A stretch of DNA of 64,000 nucleotides from Olsenella timonensis (GTDB lineage: Bacteria; Actinomycetota; Coriobacteriia; Coriobacteriales; Atopobiaceae), in assembly GCF_900119915.1 (NCBI RefSeq), contig NZ_LT635455.1, forward strand, positions 372,001 through 436,000. The letters run 5' to 3'. The first letter of the stretch is position 1. Each line of letters starts with the position of its first letter. This document shows positions 27,321 to 36,339 of the stretch, in pieces. The notes beneath the pieces are model-generated. The model was given only the letters and a program-made list of their open reading frames with translations, ran no database searches and was not told where the DNA came from. A program made the translations under genes and the position numbers.

Positions 27321-27770
27321 ATGGACTACGAGGACGCCGCCAGAAAGCTCATCATGTATTCGCGTGGTGTTGCAAAGGGTGCCATCGGAACGGCCTATGG
27401 CATGTCAATGGGCGAAGATCCCGTCCTCGAGTACCTCTCTCGTCACGAGGATGGCATGAGCCCGTCTGACCTGGCGGAGAAGCTCGGCTACACGCGTCCG
27501 CGCATGACTCGCATCATCGATTCCCTGGAGTCGAAGGGGTACGTCGAGCGCATTCCTGACGCGCACGATCGTCGACGCGTGATCGTGCACTGCACCGATG
27601 AGGGGTGCGCCCACGCTCAGCATCGCCAGTCCGATGGCGTCTCGAGCCTTGCCGCGACGCTGAGCAAGATGGGCGAGCATGACGCCCGCGAGCTGCTCAA
27701 GGGCCTGGAGACTGCCTACAGCATCACCTACAACAAAGACGACATATTTGGTGGCTCCACGAAGCGCTAG
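27321..27770 (+). CDS. MarR-family transcriptional regulator
   Basis: Winged-helix DNA-binding protein, 149 aa if started at ATG 27321; starts at ATG 27279 or GTG 27306 are possible and the ribosome site (GGGGAGG) does not decide clearly. The HTH is MSPSDLAEKLGYTRPRMTRI, followed by the wing DRRRVIVHCTDEG. The N-terminal Cys-poor helix and C-terminal dimer helix look complete. It lies just after the PTS/HAD genes and shares an upstream 15-bp motif with the PTS promoter, so it probably controls that operon. Confidence 0.83.
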   Translation: MDYEDAARKLIMYSRGVAKGAIGTAYGMSMGEDPVLEYLSRHEDGMSPSDLAEKLGYTRPRMTRIIDSLESKGYVERIPDAHDRRRVIVHCTDEGCAHAQHRQSDGVSSLAATLSKMGEHDARELLKGLETAYSITYNKDDIFGGSTKR

Positions 27771-27905
27771 GTGTTCCCGGGACGCGTGCGAGGGTCGCGT
27801 CGCCACGGCCGCCGCGCCCCGATGTTCTTCTCGCCCGCGCCTGTTTTGCGTCCGGGCTTGCCGCTACACTCGTAGGGCAGACGACGACGAGAGGAACCCC
27901 GAGGC

Positions 27906-30380
27906 ATGACGAGCGACCAGCAGTCCCTGTTCAGCCAGACGCCCACCGTTGACCTGGAGGGCCTTAACCCCGCCCAACGCGAGGCCGTGGAGTGCACGCG
28001 CGGCCCCCTGCTCGTGCTCGCGGGCGCGGGCTCGGGCAAGACGCGCGTCCTCACGTACCGCATCGCCCACATGATCGCCGACGAGGGCGTGAGGCCCTGG
28101 CAGGTCCTGGCCATTACGTTCACCAACAAGGCTGCCGCCGAGATGCGCGAGCGCCTGGGGGCCCTGCTCCCGTACGGCACGCGCGGCATGTGGGTCTGCA
28201 CCTTCCACGCCATGTGCGTGCGCATCCTGCGCGAGGATGGCGAGCTCGTGGGCTATCGGCCCAACTTCACGATCTACGATGACGACGACTCGCGCCGTCT
28301 GGTGAAGGCGATCATGTCCGACCTGGACATCGACCAGAAGTCCTACCCGCTCAACTCCGTCCGCGCCAAGATCTCCGCGGCCAAGAACGCCCTGGTGGGT
28401 CCCGACGAGATGGCGAGCTCCGCCAGCCCCGCGGACCGCGCCGCCGCGCGCGTCTACCGCGAGCTGGACCGCCGTCTCGCCCGCGCCAACGCGATGGACT
28501 TCGACGACCTGCTGGTCAAGACCTTCGAGCTGCTCTCCAGGCGCCCCGAGGTCCTGGAGCGCTACCAGGACCGCTTCCGCCAGATCAGCGTGGACGAGTA
28601 CCAGGACACCAACCACGTCCAGTACGCGATCACCAACCTGCTGGCCGCGCGCTACCGCAACCTCATGGTCGTGGGCGACGACGACCAGTCGATCTACAGC
28701 TGGCGCGGCGCCGACATCCAGAACATCCTGGACTTCGAGAAGGACTACCCGGACGCCCGCGTGGTGCGCCTCGAGCAGAACTACCGCTCCACGGGCCACA
28801 TCCTGGCCGCCGCCAACGCCGTGGTGGCCAACAACTCCCGCCGCAAGCCCAAGCGTCTGTTCACCGACGCCGGGGACGGCGAGAAGATCAAGGTGTTCCA
28901 GGCGGCCGACGAGCGTGACGAGGGGCGCTGGATCGGCTCGGAGATTGAGAAGCTCCACGACGGCGGCACGAGCTACGACGACATGGCCGTCTTCTACCGC
29001 ACCAACGCTCAGTCGCGCGTGCTCGAGGACATGTTCCTGCGCGCGGGCGTCCCGTACAAGATCGTGGGCGGCACGCGCTTCTTCGACCGCGCCGAGGTCC
29101 GCGACGTCATGGCCTATCTCAAGCTCGTGGTGAACCCGGACGACGACGTCTCGGCGCTGCGCGTGGTCAACACCCCGCGTCGCGGCATCGGCACCACGTC
29201 CATCGCCAAGATCCGCGAGCTGGCGGCGGGGGAGGGCATCTCGTTCTTCTCGGCATGCGAGATGGCGATCGCCGAGGAGGGGCTGCTCGGTGCCAAGGTG
29301 CGCTCGGCGCTCGCGGAGTTCACCGGCACGATCGAGGCCGCGCGCCACTTCACCGGCGAACTCGTCGACGTCGTGGATGCGATCGTGGACCGCTCCGGTC
29401 TCGTCCGCGCCCTCGAGGCCGAGCACAGCGTGGAGGCCGACGGCCGCATCGAGAACATCAAGGAGTTCCTGGGCGTCGCCGCCGAGTTCGACGAGACGCA
29501 CGATGCCGTTGAGACGCTCGAGAGCCTGGAGCAGCTACGCCGCGCCGGGGCGATCGATGAAGCGGGGTCCGGGGAGACGTCCCCAGCGGGCGACTTCGCG
29601 CAGCGAGCGAGCGAAGCGAGCGCTGAGCCCGTCGGGGACGTCTCCCCGGGTGCGGCGGCGAGTGTCAGGCCCCCCGTCGCCTCGGAGAAGCTGCCGGCGC
29701 TCATCGAGTGGCTGGCGCTGAGGTCCGACCTCGACTCGCTCGGCGGTCAGACCCATGCCGTCACGATGATGACGATCCACTCGGCAAAGGGCCTCGAGTT
29801 CCCGGTGGTGTTCGTCGCGGGCATGGAGGAGGGCATCTTCCCGCACGCCTCCTACGACGGCGACGAGGCGAGCGTGGAGGAGGAGCGGCGCCTGGCCTAC
29901 GTTGCCATCACGCGCGCGCGCAGACGGCTCTACCTCACGCACGCCACGACGCGGCGCACCTACGGGTCGGTGCAGGCGAACGCCCCGAGCCGCTTTCTGC
30001 GAGAGATTCCCGAGAGGGACGTGGAGCGCGTGGGCGTGGGGTCGTCGGGCTTTGCCGGCGTGGGCTGGGAGAAGCGCGGAGACCGCCACGGCACGTTCGG
30101 CAGCGGGCGAGGCTCGGAGGTCTACGGCGGGCACGTCTTCGGCTCCCGGACGCGCTCGACGGGAGGCGGCGCCGTGCGCCCCGCCGCCCCGAGCGGCCTC
30201 AAGCCGGACGCCGCGCGCGCCGCGGCGTCCTTCGCGCCCGGCGACCACGTCTCGCACAAGACCTTTGGGCCGGGCGTGGTCCTGTCCTCCTCCGGGGACA
30301 CGATCGAGGTCAGGTTCACGCGCACGGGCAAGACGAAGAAGCTGCTCAAGGGCTTTGCTCCCATCGTCAAGATCGAGTAG
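27906..30380 (+). CDS. pcrA: UvrD/PcrA-type ATP-dependent DNA helicase
   Basis: SF1A 3'-5' helicase for repair and conflict resolution, 824 aa. Motif I GAGSGKT (40-46), motif II DEYQDTNH, QDRFRQISVDEYQD region, VVGDDDQSIYSWRGA, motif IV QNYRST, motif V MTIHSAKGLEFPVVFVAG and VI VAITRARRRLYL are all present. The C-terminal VSHKTFGPGVV...VRFTRTGKTKKL segment is the PcrA Tudor-like domain. Residues about 555-581 are encoded by an inserted palindrome (see repeat at 29569-29649) in a region between the helicase motifs. It is monocistronic (possible -10 TACACT near 27865). Confidence 0.94.
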   Translation: MTSDQQSLFSQTPTVDLEGLNPAQREAVECTRGPLLVLAGAGSGKTRVLTYRIAHMIADEGVRPWQVLAITFTNKAAAEMRERLGALLPYGTRGMWVCTFHAMCVRILREDGELVGYRPNFTIYDDDDSRRLVKAIMSDLDIDQKSYPLNSVRAKISAAKNALVGPDEMASSASPADRAAARVYRELDRRLARANAMDFDDLLVKTFELLSRRPEVLERYQDRFRQISVDEYQDTNHVQYAITNLLAARYRNLMVVGDDDQSIYSWRGADIQNILDFEKDYPDARVVRLEQNYRSTGHILAAANAVVANNSRRKPKRLFTDAGDGEKIKVFQAADERDEGRWIGSEIEKLHDGGTSYDDMAVFYRTNAQSRVLEDMFLRAGVPYKIVGGTRFFDRAEVRDVMAYLKLVVNPDDDVSALRVVNTPRRGIGTTSIAKIRELAAGEGISFFSACEMAIAEEGLLGAKVRSALAEFTGTIEAARHFTGELVDVVDAIVDRSGLVRALEAEHSVEADGRIENIKEFLGVAAEFDETHDAVETLESLEQLRRAGAIDEAGSGETSPAGDFAQRASEASAEPVGDVSPGAAASVRPPVASEKLPALIEWLALRSDLDSLGGQTHAVTMMTIHSAKGLEFPVVFVAGMEEGIFPHASYDGDEASVEEERRLAYVAITRARRRLYLTHATTRRTYGSVQANAPSRFLREIPERDVERVGVGSSGFAGVGWEKRGDRHGTFGSGRGSEVYGGHVFGSRTRSTGGGAVRPAAPSGLKPDAARAAASFAPGDHVSHKTFGPGVVLSSSGDTIEVRFTRTGKTKKLLKGFAPIVKIE
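29569..29649. repeat. Palindromic repeat inside pcrA
   Basis: Arms around 29569-29591 and 29627-29649 form an imperfect inverted repeat whose ends are GGGGAGACGTCCCC and GGGGACGTCTCCCC. The 81 bp equal 27 codons, keeping the frame; the loop has repeated GCGAGC/GCGAAG units. The encoded residues are Gly/Ser/Ala/Glu rich, unlike the flanks. Confidence 0.7.
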
Positions 30381-30524
30381 CGGACACGCCGGGCAATCAG
30401 GATCCGAGTGTATTCGAGAGGGGCGTCATGCAATCCGTGGCGTCTTGCCCCAGTGTCGGCTGACGGCCACCGGGGAAACTCTACCGTCTGTGGAGGACGC
30501 GTACGCTGGGCTGGCGGCGTGAAG

Positions 30525-30556
30525 TATTATGAGTTTGCAAGGAAAACGTTTTCCTT
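30525..30556 (+). promoter_or_regulatory. -10 element and 18-bp LacI-type operator
   Basis: TATTAT (30525-30530) is a plausible -10. It is followed by AAGGAAAACGTTTTCCTT (30539-30556), a perfect 18-bp palindrome with the central CpG of LacI/GalR-family operators, covering the expected transcription start. It sits just upstream of a lacI-family gene, indicating autorepression and control of the ribose-type operon. Confidence 0.75.
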
Positions 30557-30616
30557 AAGCTTTCCCCGGAATTCAACCATCGGCTGATCCGGGTGTCTCG
30601 AGGGGAGCTGACAGCG

Positions 30617-31600
30617 GTGGCCGTAACAATTAAGGACATCGCCGCGGAGGCCAACGTTGCCATCTCGACCGTGTCGAAGGTACTGAACGGTCATGACGCA
30701 TCCATTAGCCAGGCCACCAGAGAGCGCGTCCTGGCCACGGTGGAGCGCCTTGGCTACCGTCCGAACATGGTGGCTCGAGGGCTGCGTGCCAAGTCCACCA
30801 AGACGATCGGATTCGTGCTCCCCGACATCACCAACCCCTTCTTCCCGGCAATTGCCCGAGGGATAGAGGATTATGCGCAGACAGCTGGGTTCACCGTGGT
30901 CTTCTGTGACACCGACGATGACATCGATCGTCAGAGGGACAGTATCCGCTCCCTCAACTCCAACATGGTCGACGGCATGATCCTGACCGGCGCGCTTGGC
31001 GCCGAGCTGGTCAGTCTCGAGGACCGCGCCGTTCCCACCGTGGTGGTCGACCGTTGTTGGGAGGGTGAGTTCAGCGGCGTCGGCTCTGTCTACTGCGACC
31101 TGAGGGCGGCGGTCGCGATAGCCACCGGGCACCTTCTCTCGCATGGCTGTTCTCGCGTGGCGTTCATTTCCGTCTCGCCCACGCTTGCTCCCGATCGCTA
31201 TCAGGGGTATCTGGACGCCCTTGAGAAGGCGGGCGTTGCCTTCGACCCGGCCCTCGTGGTGGAAGGGTCCTACTCGGTCGACACCGGCGATGCCGGTGTG
31301 GCGGAGTTGCTCTCGCGAACGACCTTCGACGGAATCGTATGTGGCAACGACCTTATCGCCATCGGCGCCCTGCGTGCGCTGAAATGTGCCGGCCTGTCTG
31401 TCCCCGACGATGTCCGCGTGGTCGGTCTCGACGACATCTACCTCTCCAAATACGTCGACCCGGCCCTGACGACGATTCATCAGCCGGGCTACGAGATGGG
31501 CCGCGCCGCTGCGCAAATGCTCATAGAGGCCCTAACGCAAGGGGGGCGGCTGCGTGGCTGCGAGCTTCCCTTCGAGCTGGTGGTGCGACAGTCTGCCTGA
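30617..31600 (+). CDS. LacI-family transcriptional regulator (RbsR-like)
   Basis: Sugar-responsive repressor of 327 aa. I chose GTG 30617 because AGGGGAG lies 9 nt ahead; an in-frame GTG at 30593 is the alternative. The N-terminal HTH is VTIKDIAAEANVAISTVSKV, followed by the hinge-helix region YRPNMVARGLRAKSTKTIG, then a periplasmic-binding-protein-like effector domain (FVLPDITNPFFPAIARGIED ... VVGLDDIYLSKYVDPALTTI). It heads an operon of esterase, ABC transporter, RbsD and ribokinase, so the effector is probably ribose or a derivative. Confidence 0.9.
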   Translation: MAVTIKDIAAEANVAISTVSKVLNGHDASISQATRERVLATVERLGYRPNMVARGLRAKSTKTIGFVLPDITNPFFPAIARGIEDYAQTAGFTVVFCDTDDDIDRQRDSIRSLNSNMVDGMILTGALGAELVSLEDRAVPTVVVDRCWEGEFSGVGSVYCDLRAAVAIATGHLLSHGCSRVAFISVSPTLAPDRYQGYLDALEKAGVAFDPALVVEGSYSVDTGDAGVAELLSRTTFDGIVCGNDLIAIGALRALKCAGLSVPDDVRVVGLDDIYLSKYVDPALTTIHQPGYEMGRAAAQMLIEALTQGGRLRGCELPFELVVRQSA

Positions 31601-31657
31601 CGGCGTTCGCCGATTGCCTGCGGAGGCTTTCACGACAAAGAGAGGAGTCGGTTCAAC

Positions 31658-32668
31658 ATGGTGGACACAGCGTCTCTGAGGCCATATCGGGAGATAGCCT
31701 ATGGCCCCCTTGACCCCAAGGTGAGCCTCGAGCCCGACTTCTTCACGGACTTCGTTCCAGAGCGACGGGAGGAGATCGTCGGGAGAGAGGCGGCGTTTTA
31801 CCGTGAGTTGACCGCACCCTTTTCTGTGGACGACCGTATCGAGAAGAGCTGGCTCTCCTTCGAGGCCCCTGATGGAGCGGATATTCGGGTGCGGATGTAT
31901 CGTCCCCGTAAAGCCGACGGGCGCTCCCATACCCCGCTGATGTTTTTTCATGGAGGAGGGTGGAAGACCTGCAGCGTGCAGACTCACGACTTTGTGCCCT
32001 CCTACCTTTGCGCAAACGCAGGGGTCACCTGCTTCAGCGTAGAGTATCGTCTGGCACCAGAGCACAAGTTTCCCGTCGGCCTCGAAGACTGCTATGCTGC
32101 TTGCGCCTGGGTGTCTTCACATGCGGTGGACTTTGGGGTCGATTCGTCGAAGATGGTCGTGTGCGGAGACTCGAGCGGTGGCAACTTCGCCGCTGTGGTG
32201 GCGCTTCTCGCGCGAGACCGGCGGGACCTGATGCTGGCTGGACAGCTGCTCATCTACCCTGTTACCGACATGGAGGACTTGGTTCCGGGCAAACGGTCCC
32301 CTGCCGTCTATGGTCCTATGCGCGGTCTCGAACCGGGGCCATGTCCCCTGTCTCGGGAGTATCTTTCCGATCCAGAGCGGGAGATTTACGACTGGCGCTA
32401 TGCGCCCCTGCTCGCCGATGACGTCTCGGGACTGCCTCCCGCCCTGTTCGTCTTGGCGGAGTGTGACTCTCTCGTTGACGATGGGCTCTTCTACGCCAGA
32501 CGACTTTCGGATGCGGGCGTGAGCGTCGAGGTCAGGGTATACAAGGGGATGCCACATGCCTTCGTGCTGCGCACCTATCCGGAGACGTTTGCCGCCCTCG
32601 ACGCGATGGTGGGCTGGCTTGAGGCACTTTCGTCCGATGAGGCCGTGATGCGGGGGTCGGTCGGCTAG
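31658..32668 (+). CDS. HSL-family alpha/beta hydrolase (acetyl-esterase-like)
   Basis: Carboxylesterase/deacylase of 336 aa. The hormone-sensitive-lipase family oxyanion motif HGGGW begins at His98, the nucleophile elbow is GDSSGG with Ser172, the acid Asp is in LAECDSLVDDG and the catalytic His in YKGMPHAFVL. No signal peptide, so it acts in the cytoplasm. It is placed between the LacI regulator and the ribose-type ABC transporter, which suggests it removes acyl groups from an imported sugar ester or glycoside; this is inferred from context only. Confidence 0.87.
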   Translation: MVDTASLRPYREIAYGPLDPKVSLEPDFFTDFVPERREEIVGREAAFYRELTAPFSVDDRIEKSWLSFEAPDGADIRVRMYRPRKADGRSHTPLMFFHGGGWKTCSVQTHDFVPSYLCANAGVTCFSVEYRLAPEHKFPVGLEDCYAACAWVSSHAVDFGVDSSKMVVCGDSSGGNFAAVVALLARDRRDLMLAGQLLIYPVTDMEDLVPGKRSPAVYGPMRGLEPGPCPLSREYLSDPEREIYDWRYAPLLADDVSGLPPALFVLAECDSLVDDGLFYARRLSDAGVSVEVRVYKGMPHAFVLRTYPETFAALDAMVGWLEALSSDEAVMRGSVG

Positions 32669-32725
32669 ATCTCGAGGAATCGACCTTTTTGAAGGAGGTG
32701 TTTCCCCAGGCAGTGTCCTCGAGAT
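32669..32725 (+). other. Intercistronic hairpin with ribosome-site-like loop
   Basis: ATCTCGAGGA (32669-32678) and TCCTCGAGAT (32716-32725) form a perfect 10-bp stem just after the esterase stop. The loop holds GAAGGAGGTG, an excellent Shine-Dalgarno sequence with no obvious ORF behind it. The following 33 bp are very AT-rich. Confidence 0.5.
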
Positions 32726-32767
32726 AAATTAATTAAATAATTGATAAACGGGTGAGGAGTGAGAAGA

Positions 32768-33757
32768 ATGAGGTTTTCGCTGGGGTCAACGAAGGTGACG
32801 AGAAGAGGGGCTCTGCAGGGAGCCGCTGGCGCCTTGTCGGTGCTTGCTCTTGCCGGATGCAATGGAGCAGCGGGTGATGGCGCTGACGGTGAGAACGGTG
32901 GACCCAAGCTGGGGCTCGCCATGCACAACCAAAGCGAGACCTGGGCAGTGCAGTTTGCCGACTCTTTCAAGGCGGCAGCGGAGGAGGCCGGGGCGACCGT
33001 GACGGTCACTGATGCCAACACCGTCGCCGCGAGCCAGGTCTCCCAGATCGAAGACCTCGTCTCGCAGGGCATCGATGCGCTCGTCGTGCTTCCGGCGGAT
33101 TACACCGCGCTCGGCCAGGCGCTCAAGACTGCTCATGACGCGGGCGTGAAAGTCGTCAACGCGGATTCGAAGGTGACGGAGGAGGACCAGGACCTGGTGG
33201 ACTGCTTCGTGACGGCTGACGCCTATCAGGGCGGCGTCACCTGTGGCGAGTACCTCGCGGAGGTCCTGCCCGAGAACGCTCAGCTGGGAACCCTAAACTA
33301 CTCCGTCCTCTCGGTGATTGCCGACCGGTTCACAGGCTTGCGTGACGCGCTCGACGAGCAGGGCCGCACTGACGTCTCGATTGTCGAGAAGGACTGCACG
33401 GACCTTTCCGCCATCGCCTCCTATACCGAGGACCTGCTGACCGCAAACCCGGACCTCGTCGGCTTTGTGTGTCTCAATGACAACTCCGCACTAGCCTGCT
33501 ATGGCATGTGCAAGCAGATGGATCGCTCCGACGCCATCGTTATCGGGTTCGACGGCTCGCCTGCTGGCAAGCAGTCCATTGCCGCAAACGAGATGACGGG
33601 GACCATGGTGTACTCGCCCGTGGACCTCGCCAAGGCGTCTTGCGAGGCTGCTCTCGCCCTTGCCGGCGGTCAAGAGGTCGAGCGCGACACCATGATTGAG
33701 ATGTGGATGATCAACCGAGACAACATCGACGAGCAGGATCTGGAGAACTGGACGTAG
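32768..33757 (+). CDS. Sugar ABC transporter substrate-binding lipoprotein (RbsB-like)
   Basis: Captures the sugar outside the membrane for the RbsAC transporter. It is 329 aa from ATG 32768 (an in-frame GTG at 32759 is less well placed). The signal has a TRRGALQ twin-arginine-like start, hydrophobic core and lipobox LALAGC with lipidated Cys31. The mature part is a type I periplasmic-binding fold (LGLAMHNQSETWAVQFADSF ... VIGFDGSPAGKQSIAANEMT), related to ribose/galactose binders. A hairpin separates it from the ATPase gene, consistent with higher expression of the binder. Confidence 0.9.
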   Translation: MRFSLGSTKVTRRGALQGAAGALSVLALAGCNGAAGDGADGENGGPKLGLAMHNQSETWAVQFADSFKAAAEEAGATVTVTDANTVAASQVSQIEDLVSQGIDALVVLPADYTALGQALKTAHDAGVKVVNADSKVTEEDQDLVDCFVTADAYQGGVTCGEYLAEVLPENAQLGTLNYSVLSVIADRFTGLRDALDEQGRTDVSIVEKDCTDLSAIASYTEDLLTANPDLVGFVCLNDNSALACYGMCKQMDRSDAIVIGFDGSPAGKQSIAANEMTGTMVYSPVDLAKASCEAALALAGGQEVERDTMIEMWMINRDNIDEQDLENWT

Positions 33758-33772
33758 AGACCGATTGAGAGC

Positions 33773-33802
33773 CGCCCCGTCGGCGGTTTCGTCGACGGGG
33801 CG
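33773..33802 (+). terminator. Intercistronic hairpin between binding protein and ATPase genes
   Basis: CGCCCCGTCG / CGACGGGGCG form a perfect 10-bp stem 16 bp after the lipoprotein stop. Such hairpins commonly leave binding-protein mRNA more abundant than distal transporter mRNA. Confidence 0.6.
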
Positions 33803-33820
33803 ACGGGGGCGGTGATTGGA

Positions 33821-35311
33821 TTGTCCGAGTACCTGCTGGAGATGAGGGAAATCTGCAAGAGCTTCCCAGGTGTGCGTGCACTCACCGGGGCGAGCCTCAG
33901 CCTGAAGGCGGGCGAGGTCATGGCGCTGGTTGGGGAGAACGGTGCGGGAAAGTCCACACTCATCAACATATTGGGCGGCATCTACTCCAAGGACTCAGGG
34001 GAGATACTCATTGGAGGGGAGCCGGTCGAGATATCTGGCGTACTAGCTGCCCGTCAACTGGGAGTGAGCATCATTCACCAGGAGCTCGTTCTGGTCCCCT
34101 CCCTCAGTGTCGCTGAGAATATCTTCATTAATCGTGAGCCGGTGAGCGCCGGGTTTGTGAGCTTCGAAGAGATGCGGCGGCGGGCACAAGAGTCCATCGA
34201 TGACCTCGGCCTCGATTTGTGCGCGGACGACAAGGTCTCTTCGCTGACGGTGGCACAGCAGCAGATGGTCGAGATAGTCAAGGCAGTGTCGTTTGACGCA
34301 CGGATCATCGTGATGGATGAGCCGACATCATCTCTCTCCGAGCGAGAGATCGAAGCTCTCTTCGAAAGCGTCCGGAGACTTAAGAGTCGAGGAATCGGCA
34401 TCATCTACATCTCGCATCGCCTCAGCGAGCTCGACGAGATAGCAGACAGGATGACAGTGTTCCGTGACGGTAGGACGGTCGAGGTATACCGCGTTGGCGA
34501 GGTGTCGCGTGACGAGCTCGTGCATGCCATGGTGGGACGCGAAGTGGTGAACTACTACACCAAGACCTCCGCTCCACGGGAACGCGTGCTGCTCGAGGCG
34601 AAAGGGCTGACCTCATCCTCGGTGAAGGACGTGAGCTTCAAGTTGCACGAGGGCGAAATCCTGGGGTTCTCCGGACTGGTCGGAGCAGGACGAACCGAGG
34701 TGGTCAAGGCTCTGCTCGGATTTGACGCCATCGAGTCGGGCGAGGTCATCGTCGACGGAAAGCCGGTGCGCTTTAGGCGCCCGGCGGACGCATACGAGTG
34801 CGGGTTCGGATACATTCCTGAAAGTCGGCGAGAGGAAGCCCTCTTCTCGTTGATGAGCACGCGTTTCAACCTCACCATTCGAGTGCTGGGGGAGTTTATT
34901 CGGGGAGCATTCGTAGACGCTGCCAAGGAGGAGTCGATCACGGCTCGCTATATCAACGAGCTGCATGTGAAGACGCCCTCCTCGGATGCTCTCATACAGA
35001 ATCTGTCCGGCGGCAATCAGCAGAAGGTCGTCATTGCCCGCTGGCTGGCTGCGGGGCCACGCGTCCTCATCATGGATGAGCCCACGAGGGGCATTGACGT
35101 GGGCGCGAAGGCGGAGATCTACGAGCTGATGAATCAGCTGGCCGAGCAGGGCATGGGCATCATCATGATTTCGTCCGAACTGCCCGAGATCCTGAACATG
35201 AGCGACAGGGTCGTGGTCATGCGAGAGGGGCGTGTCACCGCGACCCTCTCCGGCAGAGCGGAAATCACCCAAGACACGATAATGCAGTACGCAACTCGCG
35301 AGGAGGACTGA
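33821..35311 (+). CDS. rbsA: Ribose-type sugar ABC transporter ATP-binding protein
   Basis: Energises sugar import; 496 aa with two fused nucleotide-binding domains as in RbsA/MglA. I prefer TTG 33821 (MSEYLLEMREICKSFPG) with GGTGA ahead; GTG 33812 is possible. Domain 1 has Walker A GENGAGKS (38-45) and VMDEPTSSLSE; domain 2 has the degenerate Walker A GLVGAGRT and LSGGNQQKVVIARWL followed by LIMDEPTRGIDVGAK, as is normal for the family. It is 2 bases from the permease gene. Confidence 0.92.
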   Translation: MSEYLLEMREICKSFPGVRALTGASLSLKAGEVMALVGENGAGKSTLINILGGIYSKDSGEILIGGEPVEISGVLAARQLGVSIIHQELVLVPSLSVAENIFINREPVSAGFVSFEEMRRRAQESIDDLGLDLCADDKVSSLTVAQQQMVEIVKAVSFDARIIVMDEPTSSLSEREIEALFESVRRLKSRGIGIIYISHRLSELDEIADRMTVFRDGRTVEVYRVGEVSRDELVHAMVGREVVNYYTKTSAPRERVLLEAKGLTSSSVKDVSFKLHEGEILGFSGLVGAGRTEVVKALLGFDAIESGEVIVDGKPVRFRRPADAYECGFGYIPESRREEALFSLMSTRFNLTIRVLGEFIRGAFVDAAKEESITARYINELHVKTPSSDALIQNLSGGNQQKVVIARWLAAGPRVLIMDEPTRGIDVGAKAEIYELMNQLAEQGMGIIMISSELPEILNMSDRVVVMREGRVTATLSGRAEITQDTIMQYATREED

Positions 35312-35312
35312 G

Positions 35313-36329
35313 ATGACCAAGGACTCATCTAGAACCGTCACGGACGGGCAGAGGCCCCGGGAGTCGGCCTTGCGGGCGAGATTTGTACGATGGGTGACCC
35401 AGTACCTCGGGCAGATAGCCTTTCTCGTCGTTCTTCTCGTGTTCCTTTTCGTCTCGTCGCCGATGTTCGGAACGACGAGCAACCTACTGAACGTTGCCCG
35501 CCAGGTCTCCATCAACATGATCTTGTCATGCGGCATGACCATGGTGCTCATCATCGGCGGGATTGACTTGTCAGTGGGCGCGGTAATGGCGCTCTCGGGG
35601 ATGGTGTCGGCCTATCTCTCGCTCTCGGGCGTCCCATTTCTGCTGTGCGCTCTGGCCGGTGTCCTCTCGGGAGTCGTTGCCGGTCTCGTGAACGGCGTTA
35701 TCCTCGCCAACACCAACCTCCCGCCGTTTATCGTCACATATGCGATACAGAACATCATACGAGGCACGGTCTACGTCATCACAGGTGCAGGGACGATCAG
35801 ACTGACGAGCGCGGCCTATCTCGAGTTTGGCGGAGGGTCGCTCGGTCCGGTCCCATTGCCGATCATCTACATGGTCATCATCGTTGCCCTTTCGATTGTC
35901 CTGCTGGCCCGGACCCGCTTCGGACGCCACATGTATGCCTTGGGCGGCAACGCGAAGGCGGCGAAGTTCGCAGGCATCAACACGGTTCGGCTGACCTTGC
36001 TCATCTACACGATTTCGGGAGCGCTTGCCGGCTTTGCGGGCCTCGTTCTCACGAGCCGAAACAGTTCCATGCAGCCTGCCGTGGGAAATGGAGCTGAGAT
36101 GGACGCGATTGCCGCCGTGGTGCTCGGCGGGACCTCGATGCTGGGCGGGCGAGGGGCAATCTTCGGCACCATTCTCGGGGCGTTCATCATCGGGTTTATC
36201 AACAACGGTCTCAATATGCTCGGGATGGATAGCTTCTACCAGTACATAGCCAAGGGAATCGTGATTCTGATTGCGGTGTATATGGACTACATCAAAAACC
36301 GGAGCCTCGTAAAGGGCGCCAAAGAGTAG
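35313..36329 (+). CDS. rbsC: Ribose-type sugar ABC transporter permease
   Basis: Membrane-spanning subunit of the sugar importer, 338 aa with about 8-10 helices. Family marks are LLNVARQVSINMILSCGMT, the GGIDLSVGAVMALSG motif and the cytoplasmic coupling segment LGGNAKAAKFAGINTVR, plus AVVLGGTSMLGGRGA. The N-terminus is hydrophilic for about 30 residues. It begins two bases after rbsA (GGAGG upstream) and is followed by rbsD after 10 bp, so the operon is tight. Confidence 0.92.
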   Translation: MTKDSSRTVTDGQRPRESALRARFVRWVTQYLGQIAFLVVLLVFLFVSSPMFGTTSNLLNVARQVSINMILSCGMTMVLIIGGIDLSVGAVMALSGMVSAYLSLSGVPFLLCALAGVLSGVVAGLVNGVILANTNLPPFIVTYAIQNIIRGTVYVITGAGTIRLTSAAYLEFGGGSLGPVPLPIIYMVIIVALSIVLLARTRFGRHMYALGGNAKAAKFAGINTVRLTLLIYTISGALAGFAGLVLTSRNSSMQPAVGNGAEMDAIAAVVLGGTSMLGGRGAIFGTILGAFIIGFINNGLNMLGMDSFYQYIAKGIVILIAVYMDYIKNRSLVKGAKE

Positions 36330-36339
36330 GGAGACGCTC

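Noticed and set aside
30381-30524. Possible small gene or RNA between pcrA and the lacI-family gene
   Set aside because: Only short frames without ribosome sites and no clear structure; treated as spacer plus promoter.
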